Positions 9,158-21,169 of a DNA stretch of 64,000 bases are shown here, one piece after another; the stretch's first letter is position 1, and each line of letters starts with the position of its first letter. The notes under the pieces were generated by a model. The model was not told the DNA's origin. It was given only the letters and a program-made list of their open reading frames with translations, and ran no database searches. This stretch comes from Clarkia xantiana subsp. parviflora (Eukaryota; Streptophyta; Magnoliopsida; Myrtales; Onagraceae), in assembly GCA_036873135.1 (NCBI GenBank), contig JAPTYO010000018.1, forward strand, positions 4,526,001 to 4,590,000, given 5' to 3'. Made by a program: the position numbers and the translations under genes.

Positions 9158-11865
9158 ATGTCTGGTAAGGAACCCCTCTTCGTTGCTTTTTCGTCTTTTT
9201 CTTTCTAATTTCTCCAAGAGTCCCACTGTATTTTCTTGTCCTGGTTGCTTTTCAGACAGCGGTTCCAGCTCTGAGGGGAGAAAACCCTTTAATTTTGACT
9301 ATGCTCCAAATGAGATTTCCAATACTGCTTATGATGCAGCTCTCCGAGAGGGTTGCATCACCATCACCTGGGAACCTCGTTTCCCGTATCCTAGGCATCG
9401 TCCCTCGAGTGACTCTGAGGTTACTCGTCCCCAGAAAGGGGAGGTGTTTGTCTCTACGGGACAAATATCAGCGGGGATCAGGTTCCTCTTTTGAGGTAAT
9501 CTGGTCGAGCTGTGCCATCATTACAGAACACACCCCACTACCTTTTCTCCCCATGCCATCCGCCTCTGGAACGCCTTTCAAGTCCTCTGTCTCCGACAGA
9601 AGTGGGTCTACAGCCTCCAACTCTTCAGAACCTTTTATGGGATGAAGTGCAACGAGGCGGGGGTTTGCGTCTTCTACCCCGGATGCCCAAGTGGAGTAAG
9701 CAGCAGCTTGCCCGGTACGGTTGGACCAGTGACACCTGGAAGGTGGTCAAGGGTCGGGGACTCTTGATTGATACAGGGTCCGACAATAGTAGCTGGAAGA
9801 AGAGCTACTTCTTTATCCGTCACTCCTCAATTCCCTGGCCTCGCTGGGAGGTGGCAGCAGACCCTCCGCCTGCTTTCCACACTTATGCTGACGAGGATTT
9901 CGAGACTCTCCAACTCATCCAGTTCTATCGGTGGGAGGAGTCTTATACTCCTCTCAACGCCAACTCACTCGTGGAGCGGGACCTGGTGCACGCCGGGATC
10001 CGACTCCTCGATATTGTTTCTGGGGGGCAGCTCTTCGACGGCCCTTCCAATATGGTTCCTTGGGTAAACTTCTAATTCTTCTTTGTTTACTGTTTGCAGC
10101 CAAGAAGGTATCTGTGCTGACCGATCTGTTCCTTAAGCAGGGGGAGACTGATACTGTCCGCCCCTCGCGGAAGAGGAAGTCTGCCAAGAAGGCTGCTGTC
10201 AGGTCGGGGTCTCCTTCAGCGGAGCAGCCCAAGCGGAAGCGGGTGGATCTGGACCAGCTCTTCGATGTCCAGAACGCTGAAGAAGGTAAACAACTTCGAC
10301 TTGCTATTAAATTGTACAAGAGGATGGTCCGTCGGATTTGATTTCCTCGACCAAGGAAGGCCGCATTACTGACGTCAAAAGAATCCTTCGAGGCGAAACT
10401 CCCCGAGTCTTGAAGGCAGGCTACTATCATTATCGTGGGAAGGATCAATACGTCTCCCGACGTATCATTTGGTGTAAGAATCCCGATGAACTTCCTGACT
10501 ACCTTTCTGAAGCTTCTCATCCTCCAGATGCAGGTCGCTCGGGAGCTTCCTCGGGTGCTGCAGCTTCCGTAGATGCACCGCCTTCAGCGGGGGTGCCTTC
10601 CTCAGCTGGAGAGAAGGCTCCAACTGGCGAACAGTTTCGTCAGGTGGAAACTCTGGACTCCTCCGAGGAGACTGGCGGGGTTGACCCCCCTCAACAGCGT
10701 CGGGAGGCGGGGCAATCCCCTTGAAACCAACCCCTCAGGGGCCGCCTCCTTCGTCTTCTCCGCAGCAGCGGCAGCTCTCACCTATCCACGACTTCTCTCC
10801 TTCCCCCGTTCGGGGCGAGACGGAGGCGTGCCCTTCCATTCCTCATCCTATCTCTCTCCTTGCTCTTGATGGGGACTTCTACAGGCCCTTCAATTCTTCA
10901 CAGGCGAATGCCCCCTGGACTCCTATCCAGACGCTTCAGGGAGTCCCGCTCACACAAGGGGATTAGGACCAGGAGCTGGCCCTGCATATGCTGGCGGGTT
11001 CTATTCTGCCTTCTATGCGGCATCCGATTTACCTCAATCGGACGCATATGCAGCGGGATATCAGGGATATGGCTGTGCGCCACGTAGAGGTGAGACTTTG
11101 CTTCTTCTTTGTTGATGATAGATCGGGTCGTTTGTTCATTAACACTTTTCCTTCTTATTGCAGGAGCTCGGGGACTACAACCGCCTCATCGGGTATGTTA
11201 TTGCCTATGATGAGGCCCGGGAGCGGGACCGAGGGGTCCGCGAGCAGCTTCAGGCGGATCTCAAGGCCTCCCAGTCTCTGCGGGGGAAGCTTGTCAAGGA
11301 GCAGGCTGCCCTTAATCAGAAGATTCGGGACCTTCAGCAGCAGATCGCGGACTTCGAGGGGCTCTTGAGGCAAGAGCGGCAGGAGCGGGGGGCGATTGTG
11401 GACAGGCTGACCCAGGAGAAGAAAGCTGCCGAGGACAAACTGGTCCTTGAGAAGAAGGCTTTGGAGGAGCTAATCGCGAGATTTCCTGCGCAGCTGGCCG
11501 AAGCGGAGGAAAAGGGCCGGGAGGACTATCGGAGGTCGGAGGGCTTTCAAGCTGATGCCATGAAGTTCTTTGGCGCAGAGGTGGAGAACACTCTCTTCAA
11601 CGTGGTTGAGGAGCTCCACCTGGAGTATGGCGACGCCATCAACTTTGACAAGTCTCCTTCCCTCGCTCCTTTCGCGAAGAAGTATTTTACTCTTTCCGAG
11701 GAGAGTGATGGGGGGAATACTCCCGTAATTGTCGAAGACGCTTCTGAACTTCCAAGTGCGGACGCCACGATAGCTAATCCTTCCGAAGCCAATCCTGTGG
11801 ATCCCTCTGCTACCGACTCCGCGGACCCAGCTGCTGCCAATGCTGCCGACGAGGACCAAGCTTGA
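9158..11865 (+). pseudogene. Antisense spliced gene of element A, decayed
   Basis: This gene runs opposite to gag-pol. Proposed exon 1 is seven bases (9,158-9,164, ATGTCTG) with donor GTAAGG; acceptor TTTTCAG leads into 9,256. The next part resembles the plant 'putative gypsy type transposon' family (Pfam PF04195 type): P-H-A-I-R-L-W-N-A-F-Q-V-L-C, then W-K-K-S-Y-F-F-I. A basic stretch (RKRKSAKK, PKRKR) follows, then a long coiled coil in the last exon (11,164-11,865; intron 11,090-11,163 has GT and AG ends). Breaks: an in-frame TGA at 9,492, a frame change near 9,690, a one-base loss near 10,335 and a stop near 10,723. The junction near 10,064-10,099 leaves an intron too short for a plant and is uncertain. 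The function is unknown; a nuclear role is a guess from the basic motifs. Confidence 0.7.
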
Positions 11866-12000
11866 ATGTTTTATCTTTTTAGAGTCCTTGTATCTTCTTC
11901 TCTTGCGTCGTCGTCGGGCCCTTGAGCCCTTATCAATATCAGACTTCTTTAGTTCCGATCTTTTGTTACACTTCTCCGAGTGACTTTACTTATACGCGCT

Positions 12001-13102
12001 TAAGTCGAAACCTCGACACTTAAGACATTCTCGTACGTCTTTCCCGACGTTTTTAATAACTTGCACCACTTAAGGCGACTTAGTTCCGTGCATCACTTAA
12101 GACGACTTAATCATTACTTAGGATAAACCTAAAGATTGTGCACCACTCAAGGCGACTTAATCCCGCGCATCACTTAAGACGACTTAATCGTTACTTAGGA
12201 TAAACCTAAAGATCGTGCACCACTCAAGGCGACTTAGTCCCGCGCATCACTTAAGACGACTTTTGGATACTTAGACTAAATCTAAGTATTGTGCACCACT
12301 TAAGGCTACCTCGTACGTCTTTCCCGACGTTTTTAATAACTTGCACCACTTAAGGCGACTTTTCTCGTGCATCACTGAAGGCGACTTTTGGATACTTAGA
12401 ATAAATCTAAGTATTGTGCACCACTTAAGGCGGCTTGATCCCGTTCACCACTGAAGGCGACTTTCATCGTGTACCTCTGAAGGCGACTTTCATCGTGCAC
12501 CACTAAAGGCGACTTTTCTCGTGCACCACTGAAAGCGACTTTTTGATACTTAGAATAAATCTAAGTATTGTGCACCACTTAAGGCGGCTTGATCCCGTGC
12601 ACCACTGAAGGCGACTTTCATCGTGTACCTCTGAAGGCGACTTTCATCGTGCACCACTAAAGGCGACTTTTCTCGTGCACCACTGAAGGCGACTTTTGGA
12701 TACTTAGAATAAATCTAAGTATTGTGCACCACTTAAGGCGGCTTGATCCCGTGCACCACTGAAGGCGACTTTCATCGTGTACCTCTGAAGGCGACTTTCA
12801 TCGTGCACCACTAAAGGCGACTTTTCTCGTGCACCACTGAAGGCGACTTTTCTCGTGCACCACTGAAGGCGACTTTTACACTTAGCATAAATCTAAGGAC
12901 AACTCTTATTTGGAAGCAACCTCTTTATTTATTGATGGCATAAGATTGGCTTACATCGAATTAAACGATAAATAGCATACACCACTTAAGGCGATTTTAC
13001 ATCGGGCACCACTTAAGGCGAATTTTTCGGGCACCACTTAAGGCGACTTTATCGAGCACCACTTAAGGCGACTTTATCGGGCACCACTTAAGGCGACTTT
13101 CT
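12001..13102. repeat. Tandem-repeat array of element A, with 154-bp higher-order units
   Basis: A basic unit of about 25 bp ('gtgcaccacttaaggcgactt') is repeated dozens of times between the end of pol and the antisense gene. Inside the array a larger block, marked by 'gatacttagaataaatc' at 12,391, 12,545 and 12,699, recurs exactly every 154 bases. Tat-type elements are known to carry variable tandem repeats in this 3' region, and some such repeats have given rise to satellites. Element B has a related array at 25,821-26,475. Confidence 0.9.
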
Positions 13103-14936
13103 TCAAGCATGGTGTTTCTTCAAGTGTTCGCCACTGAAAGAATGCTTTAATGTTCTGCCATCGAGGTCTTCCAACTTGTATGCATTTGGAGCTGGCATCC
13201 CCACGACCTTATAAGGTCCTTCCCATTTTGGTGACATCTTGTTGATTCGATCCAAAAGGGTGAACTCGTTGCGACGCCAAACCAGCTCCCCGACAAAGAA
13301 CTGTCGGGACTTCACTCGCCGATTGTAGTACCTGGCCGTCGCTAAACGCATTCGAGCTTGGACTTCATCGGCTTCCCGCCTCTTCTCTTCAAGTAAGTCC
13401 AAGTCCAGACGTCTCACTTCGTCGTTCGTTAGGGGCTCGTAATATCTCATCCGATGGGACGCCACAGCTACCTCCACAGGGGCGACAGCTTCCGTGCCAT
13501 CAACGAGGCCAAACGGAGTCTCTCCTGTTGATCGTTTGGGTGTCGTTCTAACAGCCCAAAGCACATTTTCTAGTTCGTTCAGCCACTTGCCCTTCAAGGC
13601 ATAGACCCTCTTCTTCAAGCCATCCATCATGATTTTGTTGGCGGACTCCACCTGGCCATTAGTCTGAGCATGACGTACAGAAGCAGTCCGATGCTCAATG
13701 TTCAACTCCTCCAGATACTCTTTCACCTGAGAGCCGTTGAATGGTGGGCCATTGTCGCTGATCACCACCTTAGGAATTCCGTATCTGGACACGATGTGGG
13801 TCTGGAGGAACTTGACGATCTGGTTCCCCGTTGTTCTGGCCAATGCCTTCGCCTCTATCCATTTCGAAAAATAATCGATAGCTACAAGTAAATACTTACA
13901 TTGTCCTTGTGCTTGTGGAAGAGGTCCCACCAAGTTGATGCCCCACTGCGCGAAGGGCCACGCGCTCTTGATGGATGTTAGGTTGGCGGCCGGAGCCGCG
14001 ATACTCGGGGCGTACCTCTGGCACGCGTCGCATGATCGGAACAACGCCGTTGCTTCTTTGTTCATCGTGGGCCAATAGTAGCCTAAGTTCAACACCTTCC
14101 TCAAAATGGATCGGGCCCCTTCGTGACAAGCCGCGACCCCCTCGTGCATTTCCTTCAGGATTCGACTGGTGTCGGGTTCTGCTACACACTTCTGGTACGG
14201 AGTCGAGAACCATCCCTTCTTGTACAACTGATTATCCAGCATCACATAATTAGACGCGATCCGACATATTCTGTCTGCTGCTACCTTATCCTCGGGGACT
14301 GCCCCCGTAGTCAGATACGCGACTATCGGGGTCATCCAAGTGGGCTCTTCCTCCGATTTTGTCTCAATGGTGCACACCTGTGTTGGGTCGATGTTTGATA
14401 AGATCACCTTCTCCAAGAAGTGCACCTTCCGATTTTCTTCCAAGGGTGCCCACAGGGCAAATTTACTCAAGGCGTCTGCCTCTACGTTCTCCTCCCTCGG
14501 GATAGCCTCGATATCGAAGCTTTTGAAGCTCTCTCTCAAGGCTTGTACCTCTCGCAGATACTTTTTCATTATCGGACTCCTTGCTTCGTATCGCCCTTGA
14601 ACCTGGTTCACGATTAAAGCTGCGTCGCACTTCACTCTCAAGTGATCGATTCCAGTGCCTTTAGCGATTTTTAGGCCCGTGATAAGAGCTTCGTACTCCG
14701 CTTCGTTGTTTGTGGCCTTGAATGTTAAAGCCAAGGCGTATCGGAGCGGTTCACCTTCACCTGGTGGTATCAACAAGAAGCCCGCTCCTGATCCGTCTGA
14801 GCTCGCGGAGCCATCCGTGTACATCTCCCAGATATTTTCCTTGTTTGGCTGTTCTGATTGCTCTGCCTTCTCTGGTTGTACTTCTGTCGGGACTTCCATG
14901 GTTGCCCCCTCTACAGGGCCCGCTTCTTCCCGATCG
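13103..14936 (-). pseudogene. Element A pol, second part: extra RNase H and integrase
   Basis: A 598-codon open frame from 14,899 encodes the rest of the polyprotein. The extra RNase H has WEMYTDGS, NNEAEYEAL and ADALSKFA (the Asp-Glu-Asp-type catalytic set). The integrase has an HHCC finger (HEGVAACHEGARS, then SCDACQ), the core with VVISDNGPPFNG and QTNGQVES, and a C-terminal WEGPYKV block. The first catalytic Asp of integrase is Asn here (WGINLVGP; codon at 13,934-13,936), whereas B keeps Asp. It is separated from the first part by a one-base loss in a G run near 14,936-14,939 relative to B. In the element it would be made by the same readthrough as gag-PR-RT. Confidence 0.88.
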
Positions 14937-17900
14937 GGGCTGTAGACTCTGCTATGAAATCTGCTAATGCCTGACCCTTAATGGCTGTTCTCGGAGCGAA
15001 GTGTATGCGAAACTCGCTAAGCTCTACTGCCCATTTCACTAATCTCCCCGACGCATCCGGTCGGTTCAAAAAATGCTTCAAAGGCTGGTTCGTTAGCACA
15101 GTGATCTCGTGTGCGTGGAAATATGGCCTTAGCTTCCGAGCAGTAATAATCAACGCAAAGAGGTACTTCTCAACGGCGGGGTAGTTCAATTCAGATTTGG
15201 CAAATGCCTTGCTTACATAATAGACGGGGACTTGATTACCCTCGACAATCTTTACTAACACAGAGCTAATGGCAAATTCAGAAACAGCCAAATAAAGGAA
15301 GAGCGGCTCGCCTGGAACCGGTTTTGCCAGCGGCGGGAGTGTGCGAAGGTGCTGCTTGAGTGCTTGGAACGCTTCTTCACATTTGGCGGTCCATTCGAAT
15401 TTTTTGTTGGCCCTCAAGACTTCAAAAAACGGCATTGATCGGTCGCTGGCTTTGGACAAGAAGCGGTTCATTGCAGCTAGTCGGCCATTCAGTACTTGCA
15501 CCTCCCGATGGTTTATCGGGGACTGCATCTCCTCGATTGCCCTCAGCTTCTCAGGATTCACTTCAATTCCTCTCTGACTCACCATGAAGCCCAAGAATTT
15601 CCCTGAGTGGACTCCGAAGGCGCATTTCGTCGGGTTCAAGCGGACTTGATGGAGCCTCATCCGCTCAAACGCCATGGTAAGGTTGTGTACGTGGTCCTCG
15701 GCTTGTCGGGACTTCACCAGCATATCGTCCACGTAAGCTTCCATGGTTTCTCCCAGCATATCTCCAAACAGTTTGTTCACCATCCGTTGGTAGGTGGCCC
15801 CAGCATTGATCAACCCGAAAGGCATGACATCGTAGTGGTAGATGTCACTGTCCGCGTAGAACGCTGTGTGGGGAGCGTCTTCCCTGGCCATTTTGATCTG
15901 GTTGTATCCTGAGTACGCATCCATGAAACTCAACAGCTCATGTCCCGACGTGGCATCCACCAGCTGGTCGATCCTCGGGAGTGGATAGCAGTCCTTTGGA
16001 CAAGCCTTGTTCAGGTCGTGGAAGTCCACGCACATTCGCCACTTCCCGTTAGTCTTCTTCACCAGCACTGGGTTGGCCACCCAAGTTTGGAATCGGAGCT
16101 CCTTAATGAAACCGGCGTCGAGCAACCTGCCCACCTCCTGCTGGATCGCAATCTTCTTATCCGTGCCCATCGGACGCCTTTTTTGCGTGATAGGCTTGAT
16201 CGCGGGGTCTATCTTTAGCTCGTGTACGATCACATCGGGGCTGATTCCTGGCATATCGCTCGGGGACCAGGCAAACAGCTCCTTGAACTCCTTCAACAAC
16301 TCCACCAATTTTTGGGCTGTCTCCTCAGTCAGAGCAGACCCGATTTTCACCTTCCTCTGGGGTCCGTCGATCTCGACTTCTTTCAGATCTTCTACGGGGG
16401 CGGGACGCCCAAACTCTTCTCTGGGATCTGTGTCTGTCTGGAGGACATTCATGGCCTCTCGCCTCCTCCTCCGGGTGGCATTAACATAGCATTTTCGGGA
16501 AGCCACCTGGTCGCCCTTGACCTCTCTGACTCCGTGGTCGGTCGGGAACTTCATCTTCTGGTGCACAGTCGAGGCAACCGCCATCAGAGGATTAATGGTG
16601 GTTCTCCTGATAATTGCATTGTAGGTCCCCGCGGAATCAACCACGACAAACTCCACGTTCCTTCTTTCTGATTTCCACCCGCTACCAAACTCCACTGGTA
16701 AGGTGATTACTCCTAGCGGGTAGGAGGTTGAGCCAGAGAACCCGACCATCGGGAAGTTTGCCTCCTTTAGATCTTTCTTCGTCTTCCCCATAGCCTCCAG
16801 CGCGTCCATGAATAGGATTTCGGAGGAGCTCCCCCCGTCGATTAGAATTCTCTTCATTTCGAACCCATCTACATCCAAGGTTACAACCAAGGCATCGTCA
16901 TGCGGAGTCTCTACGCCTATGAGGTCCTCCGACGAGAAGGAGATCACCGTCTCTTCTTTCAAGGTCCAGGATCGGGACCTCTTACCCAACACCACTGCTG
17001 TGGGGATTCTGGAGGCATAAACTTCTCGGGCGGATGAGGTATCACCTCCAGCTGCAAACCCTCCATGAATCACGTTGATAGTGCCCCGTCTCTCCTTGCG
17101 AGCACCGGATGACTCTGGATCGGTTCTCTTCTTCTTTGGGGACCGATCGCGGGATCGGGAACGGGACCGCGATCGGGACCGAGAGCGGGATCGACACCGC
17201 TTGTCCCCGACGAATTCCTTGAGCTTCCCCTTCTGGATCAGCTTTTCAATTTCCTTCTTCAGCTCCCGACAGTGATTGGTGTCGTGGCCATTTGCGCGGT
17301 GAAATCGACAATAGCGATCTGTGCGGGACCCCAGGAATTCTCCATCTTTCTTCGGGGGGTACCTGGAGATACCTTGTCGTTCCATGACTGTCAGCACTTC
17401 CGCCATGGAGCAGTTGAGAGGAATGTCAAAATCCTCCCGCTTATCCTTCCTTGAAGAACGTCTGTCGTCCTTCCGATCCGGACGACCTCGATTCTTGCCA
17501 CTGTCGGGTTTACCCTTTGACTTACGATCGTCGAAAGGTTTACTTGACTGCTTCCCTTTGTTCGACTTTGGGGGTTCCAGTTCTCCCGCGGCTATCTTTG
17601 ACTCCTGGACATCGATTTGCCGCTTCACCCTCTTCTGTAATGCCTCCATATTCCACACAGCCTTCTCAGCCACGCTGTGCATCAAGTCGGAGCCATAGGG
17701 GGCTGTCAGGTTCCGAATGAAGGTACGGATGGTTTCGCCCTCAGAGATTTCTTCATCTATCTCTGCTACGCTGGCTATGTACCGCTGGTAATAATGAGCC
17801 AGCGATTCGTCGGGCCTCTGCACCACCTGGGTCAGGGACCTCACGCTCTTCAATAAACGCCTCCGACCCTGGTACTGCTGAATGAATCGATCGTGCATGT

Positions 17901-18711
17901 CTGCCCAGCAAGTGATGCAGCCTGGGGGCAGACTAAAGAACCAAGTCAGGGCCCTTTCTCCCAGTGTGTTCGGGAACAACGTACACACTATGTCTTCACT
18001 TGGGGCTCTTCCCAGACACGCCATGAGGTGCTTCTGGACGTGGCGAACTGGATCTCCTTCGCCATCATACTCCTTTATCGTGGGGATGCCTAGCCCAGGC
18101 GGGGCTAGGGTGTCAATGAGCCGGGGAACGAAGGGATGAGTGGATCGATCCCTCAGCTCCGACACCAGCGGCTTCTGTTCTCCCATACAGATGTTCACGA
18201 TCTTTACCACCTGGTCGGGAGTGATGGGACCATTCAGGGGAATGGTCCTGTGCTGTATTGGTCCTGGCCCATCAACCACGAACCTCTCCGGCTGACCGGT
18301 CGCCCTACTTCTGTCTTGGCCTCGGGGCGGGGCTTCCTGTGCGTCCCGACCCTCTGTTGGCGGGGTCGCTTCCTCCAACGGGGGCATCTCCTCCTGCCTC
18401 CTCGCAGCCTCTCTTATATCCAAGAGAGCCACTACAGCCGCCAGAAACATGGGCATGGCCTCTGCCACGGCCCTCGTCAAATCTGCAGCTGGGGGAGCCT
18501 CCTGCCCCCTGTTGTCCTGGTGCTGAGGGGCAACCTCTTCGGGATGCGATCCATTGTGCCCTCTTGTCTGGGAGAGCTCAGCCGGGGGATGGTTCTGGTT
18601 TTCCTCTTGTTCTGGTACTGAATTCAGATTCGTTGCAGCGGGGTGACGGGAACCACCGGATTGTCCCTGTCTTCTGTGCTTGCCAGCCGTCATTGATCGA
18701 GTAGAAGGCAT
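14937..18711 (-). pseudogene. Element A gag-protease-RT-RNase H polyprotein, first part
   Basis: I place the start at the ATG at 18,711 (MPSTRSM), because B starts identically at 32,066 and the frame further upstream runs into the LTR. About 1,260 codons are open before the frameshift near 14,936; the shifted frame stops at 14,911. Domains in order: gag with ALTWFFSLPPGC (about residue 250); a zinc knuckle of form C-x2-H-x4-H-x4-C (about 466-479); an arginine-serine run (about 503-523); protease with ILIDGGSSSEI (about 620); RT with WRMCVDFHDLNKACPKD and AYVDDMLVKS (about 990); and RNase H ending ADFIAES. The order and the DGGS protease are Tat-like. No env is present. Confidence 0.92.
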
Positions 18712-18730
18712 ATCAGCTTTTTTTTTGTTT

Positions 18731-18746
18731 CCCACAGACGGCGCCA
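18731..18746 (-). other. Primer binding site of element A
   Basis: The minus strand reads TGGCGCCGTCTGTGGG one base after the 5' LTR end (CCAACA). B has the identical site at 32,086-32,101, and related sites occur in C and E. The matching tRNA was not identified with confidence. Confidence 0.85.
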
Positions 18747-18747
18747 A

Positions 18748-19445
18748 TGTTGGATCACGGTGGAACTCCGGTACGGACTTTGACGGCAATCCTAGCTCCT
18801 TTGCTCCACGCAATCCTGCAAGAGGGGATAGACCGGGCGGTGACCCAGAATCCCTCTCCGATGCTTAAATGAGTATCTCGTATGACTGGCAAATAATAAA
18901 CTCAGAGTGTATTCAACTCAACGTAAGTCTTTCTGAGGTGATCTACTGCCCTTTTATAGGCAAAGAGATGCCTCAGGTACCTGGCGAACTGTTAGGGGTG
19001 GTTAGCCCGTATCCCGCATATCTCGGACGTGATCTCGCGTATCTTAGCCATGCCCCACGTATCTCGGCCACGCTCCGTGTATCTTAACCACGTACCGCGT
19101 ATCTCGGCCACGCCCCGCATATCTTGGCTTTATCTTCTGATAACGAGTCCCGACTCCCGTCGGGGACTCCAGAGTTATCTCGTTGTGTCACCGCTCGGGG
19201 CCCCTCGTCATCGTGACAGGGCCAATCATTCTCAGGGATTCATCATCGGGGCCTACTTAAAGGCTTCTTATCGGGAGCTTCCAGCTCCACTGTCGGAACC
19301 GACTCTGTCGGGACATTGCCTCGTCGGGACTTCCTTCATCGGGACCCTTCTCCTAGGTCATCTTGACCTTCATTTTGGGGCCTGGTGGGCCTGTTTGCCG
19401 TTTTCTCGCCGTTAAAGGGCCTGACGGCTATAGTCGGACCCATCA
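18748..19445 (-). repeat. 5' LTR of element A
   Basis: 698 bp, the pair of 7,923-8,620. TATA box at 18,951-18,960 (minus-strand CCTATAAAAG). It is followed outside by the target duplication ATTGC at 19,446-19,450. Confidence 0.95.
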
Positions 19446-19450
19446 ATTGC

Positions 19451-20095
19451 AAACATGTTGTCTATTAAATTTGTATTGCTCAAATACTAGTCCCCCTTCC
19501 ACCATCTTCATAATTGATGGATCCATTGTAATCTTCATATATATTCATCCTTAAATCGATCTACGTTTATGAGAGAAACCTCATATCTAAGTTGACTAAA
19601 CCAGAATTGTGGACTTGAGTTTATTTCGACCTCTGTTTTGATCTCAAACGCTAAACTCCCTAATATGGGTTCTATCTAGGACCCATAGCTCTCTACTCTG
19701 GGTATAGAGGGTTTAGATTGAACATGGAACCTTCACATTCGAAATTGAACCCTAATCGAATTTGAGATAGTGAACAGTTGAAATCAAATTGAAATGAAAA
19801 AAATGAATGATCACAGATGAACGAACAAAACTAATACAATTTATTATTTTATTTTTTGAGCGTACTTTTGTACATTTTTATTTTTTAAAGTTACTTTTAT
19901 ATATTTTTTCATTGCTAACCGAAAAAATAATTCGGAAGGCTTAGTGCAAAACTAGGCGAGCCACAAGCATACTTGGAATATAGAGTGAAAGTGAAAAATG
20001 TTACTCTATTTGAAATAAGTGGCATACCGGAAAAATTAACAATTTTTTGAAATAGAAAAAAAAATATTTTGACTTTAAGTTTCACAATTTACAGT
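19451..20095. other. AT-rich DNA without recognisable features
   Basis: No coding, repeat or RNA gene signal that I can support. It is part of the sequence into which A inserted. Confidence 0.4.
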
Positions 20096-20103
20096 ATTAT
20101 TCT

Positions 20104-20485
20104 TAAAGGTCTCAACAGGTCACGGGTAACTACCGACCGGCGGGTACCCGCCCCGATTTTGCCCCGTTTTCCGCGCATGTATTATATATATATATAACAT
20201 ATGTATATTATATAGTGTGGGTTATAAATAATAAGGTTCTAATGTGTTTGGTGATTTATATTTGATTTGAAGTTAAATTTGTAATATTTGATTCAAATTT
20301 GGAGTTAAATTTGGATAACGATAATATAGTTTATGGTTTAGAATAATATAGGTTACGTTCCACGTGAGGCGACATGCGAATCAACCCCGCCTCGCGAGAT
20401 GTACAAGACGGGTACGATTTGATTATATCAATCTGCGGAGCAGGTTCGAGCTGACGATACTCGTCCCACTCCATTGAGACCCCTA
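20104..20485. mobile_element. hAT-like MITE
   Basis: The ends read TAAAGGTCTCAA and, complemented, TAGGGGTCTCAA: 12-base imperfect inverted repeats of the TAGGG..CAA kind seen in hAT elements. An exact 8-bp repeat ATTATTCT flanks the unit (20,096-20,103; 20,486-20,493), the duplication size of hAT. Inside, 'cgggtacccgcccc' near the left end and 'gacgggtacg' toward the right resemble common plant hAT MITE sequence. No transposase. Confidence 0.75.
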
Positions 20486-20493
20486 ATTATTCT

Positions 20494-21169
20494 TTAAAGA
20501 AATTTAAACAAGTATCAAAAAATTATTCAAAATTTACAATTTTTTTTTTAATTTTTACCTAAGTGGGGGGTCATAACAGTAGCACCCACTTATTATTCTA
20601 CAATGGGTCCGCCATTTAGTCCAAGGTGGATTTGCTTTGCAAATGGATGGATGCATTTTGGGCAAGGAAGGCTTATTTCTGTTAGATTTTTTTCTTATAA
20701 AAAATCAGCAAATAACATTGGAAGCACGTGTAGGAAGAAAGATGTCTAGAAAGTTTTAGGTCATGTTAATGATGTAGACTAGACTAGATAGGTGTGGTCA
20801 GTGCGTCAAATAAAGAACCAATGTCTAACAAAGTATACAGGCCACCATAGCTTTTTTTAAGAGCTGGGCCACGTATTGACGAATAATGCACTCATATATT
20901 TATTATTTTTTTACTACACCATAAACAAATTGTTTAATAATTCCGACTTTCACTATTTAGTTTTATTTTTTTTTTTTACAAATTTAATTGCCGACTAAAT
21001 TGCTTCCCATATTATATAATTTCCATTAGTTCAGTTAGAAAATGAACATGTGGTAGTAATGTCAACTATTTTCATATGTATTCAATAAATTGAAAAATTT
21101 ATTAATATATCTTTAATTTGACGCTAAATTAAAACAAATTGTAAGATTTTGGTGGATCTAATTGAGCAA
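20494..21169. other. AT-rich spacer
   Basis: No gene seen. It ends at the poly(T) run marking the LINE tail. Confidence 0.4.

Larger units (their letters stand above)
7923..19445 (-). mobile_element. Complete Ty3/gypsy (Tat-type) element A
   Basis: Two 698-bp LTRs bound the element, and the 5-bp duplication ATTGC flanks it exactly (7,918-7,922; 19,446-19,450). In element orientation (minus) the order is 5' LTR, PBS, gag-PR-RT-RNase H-second RNase H-integrase, tandem-repeat region, spliced gene on the opposite strand, polypurine tract (8,621-8,632 read on minus), 3' LTR. I count about 11 differences between the LTRs (about 98.4% identity), a fairly recent insertion. The polyprotein has a frameshift and an altered integrase catalytic residue, so this copy should not move on its own. 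Confidence 0.95.

Noticed and set aside
9512..10075. A separate 187-codon gene in A
   Set aside because: It is the shifted continuation of the antisense gene; its ATG is not a conserved start.
12001..13102. Regular short repeats that could suggest a CRISPR array
   Set aside because: Units are contiguous variants of one 25-bp motif without unique spacers, and the context is a plant retrotransposon.
16007..16489. Plus-strand open frames of 100-160 codons opposite A and B gag-pol
   Set aside because: They are shadows of the long minus-strand reading frame, which has clear domains and catalytic motifs.
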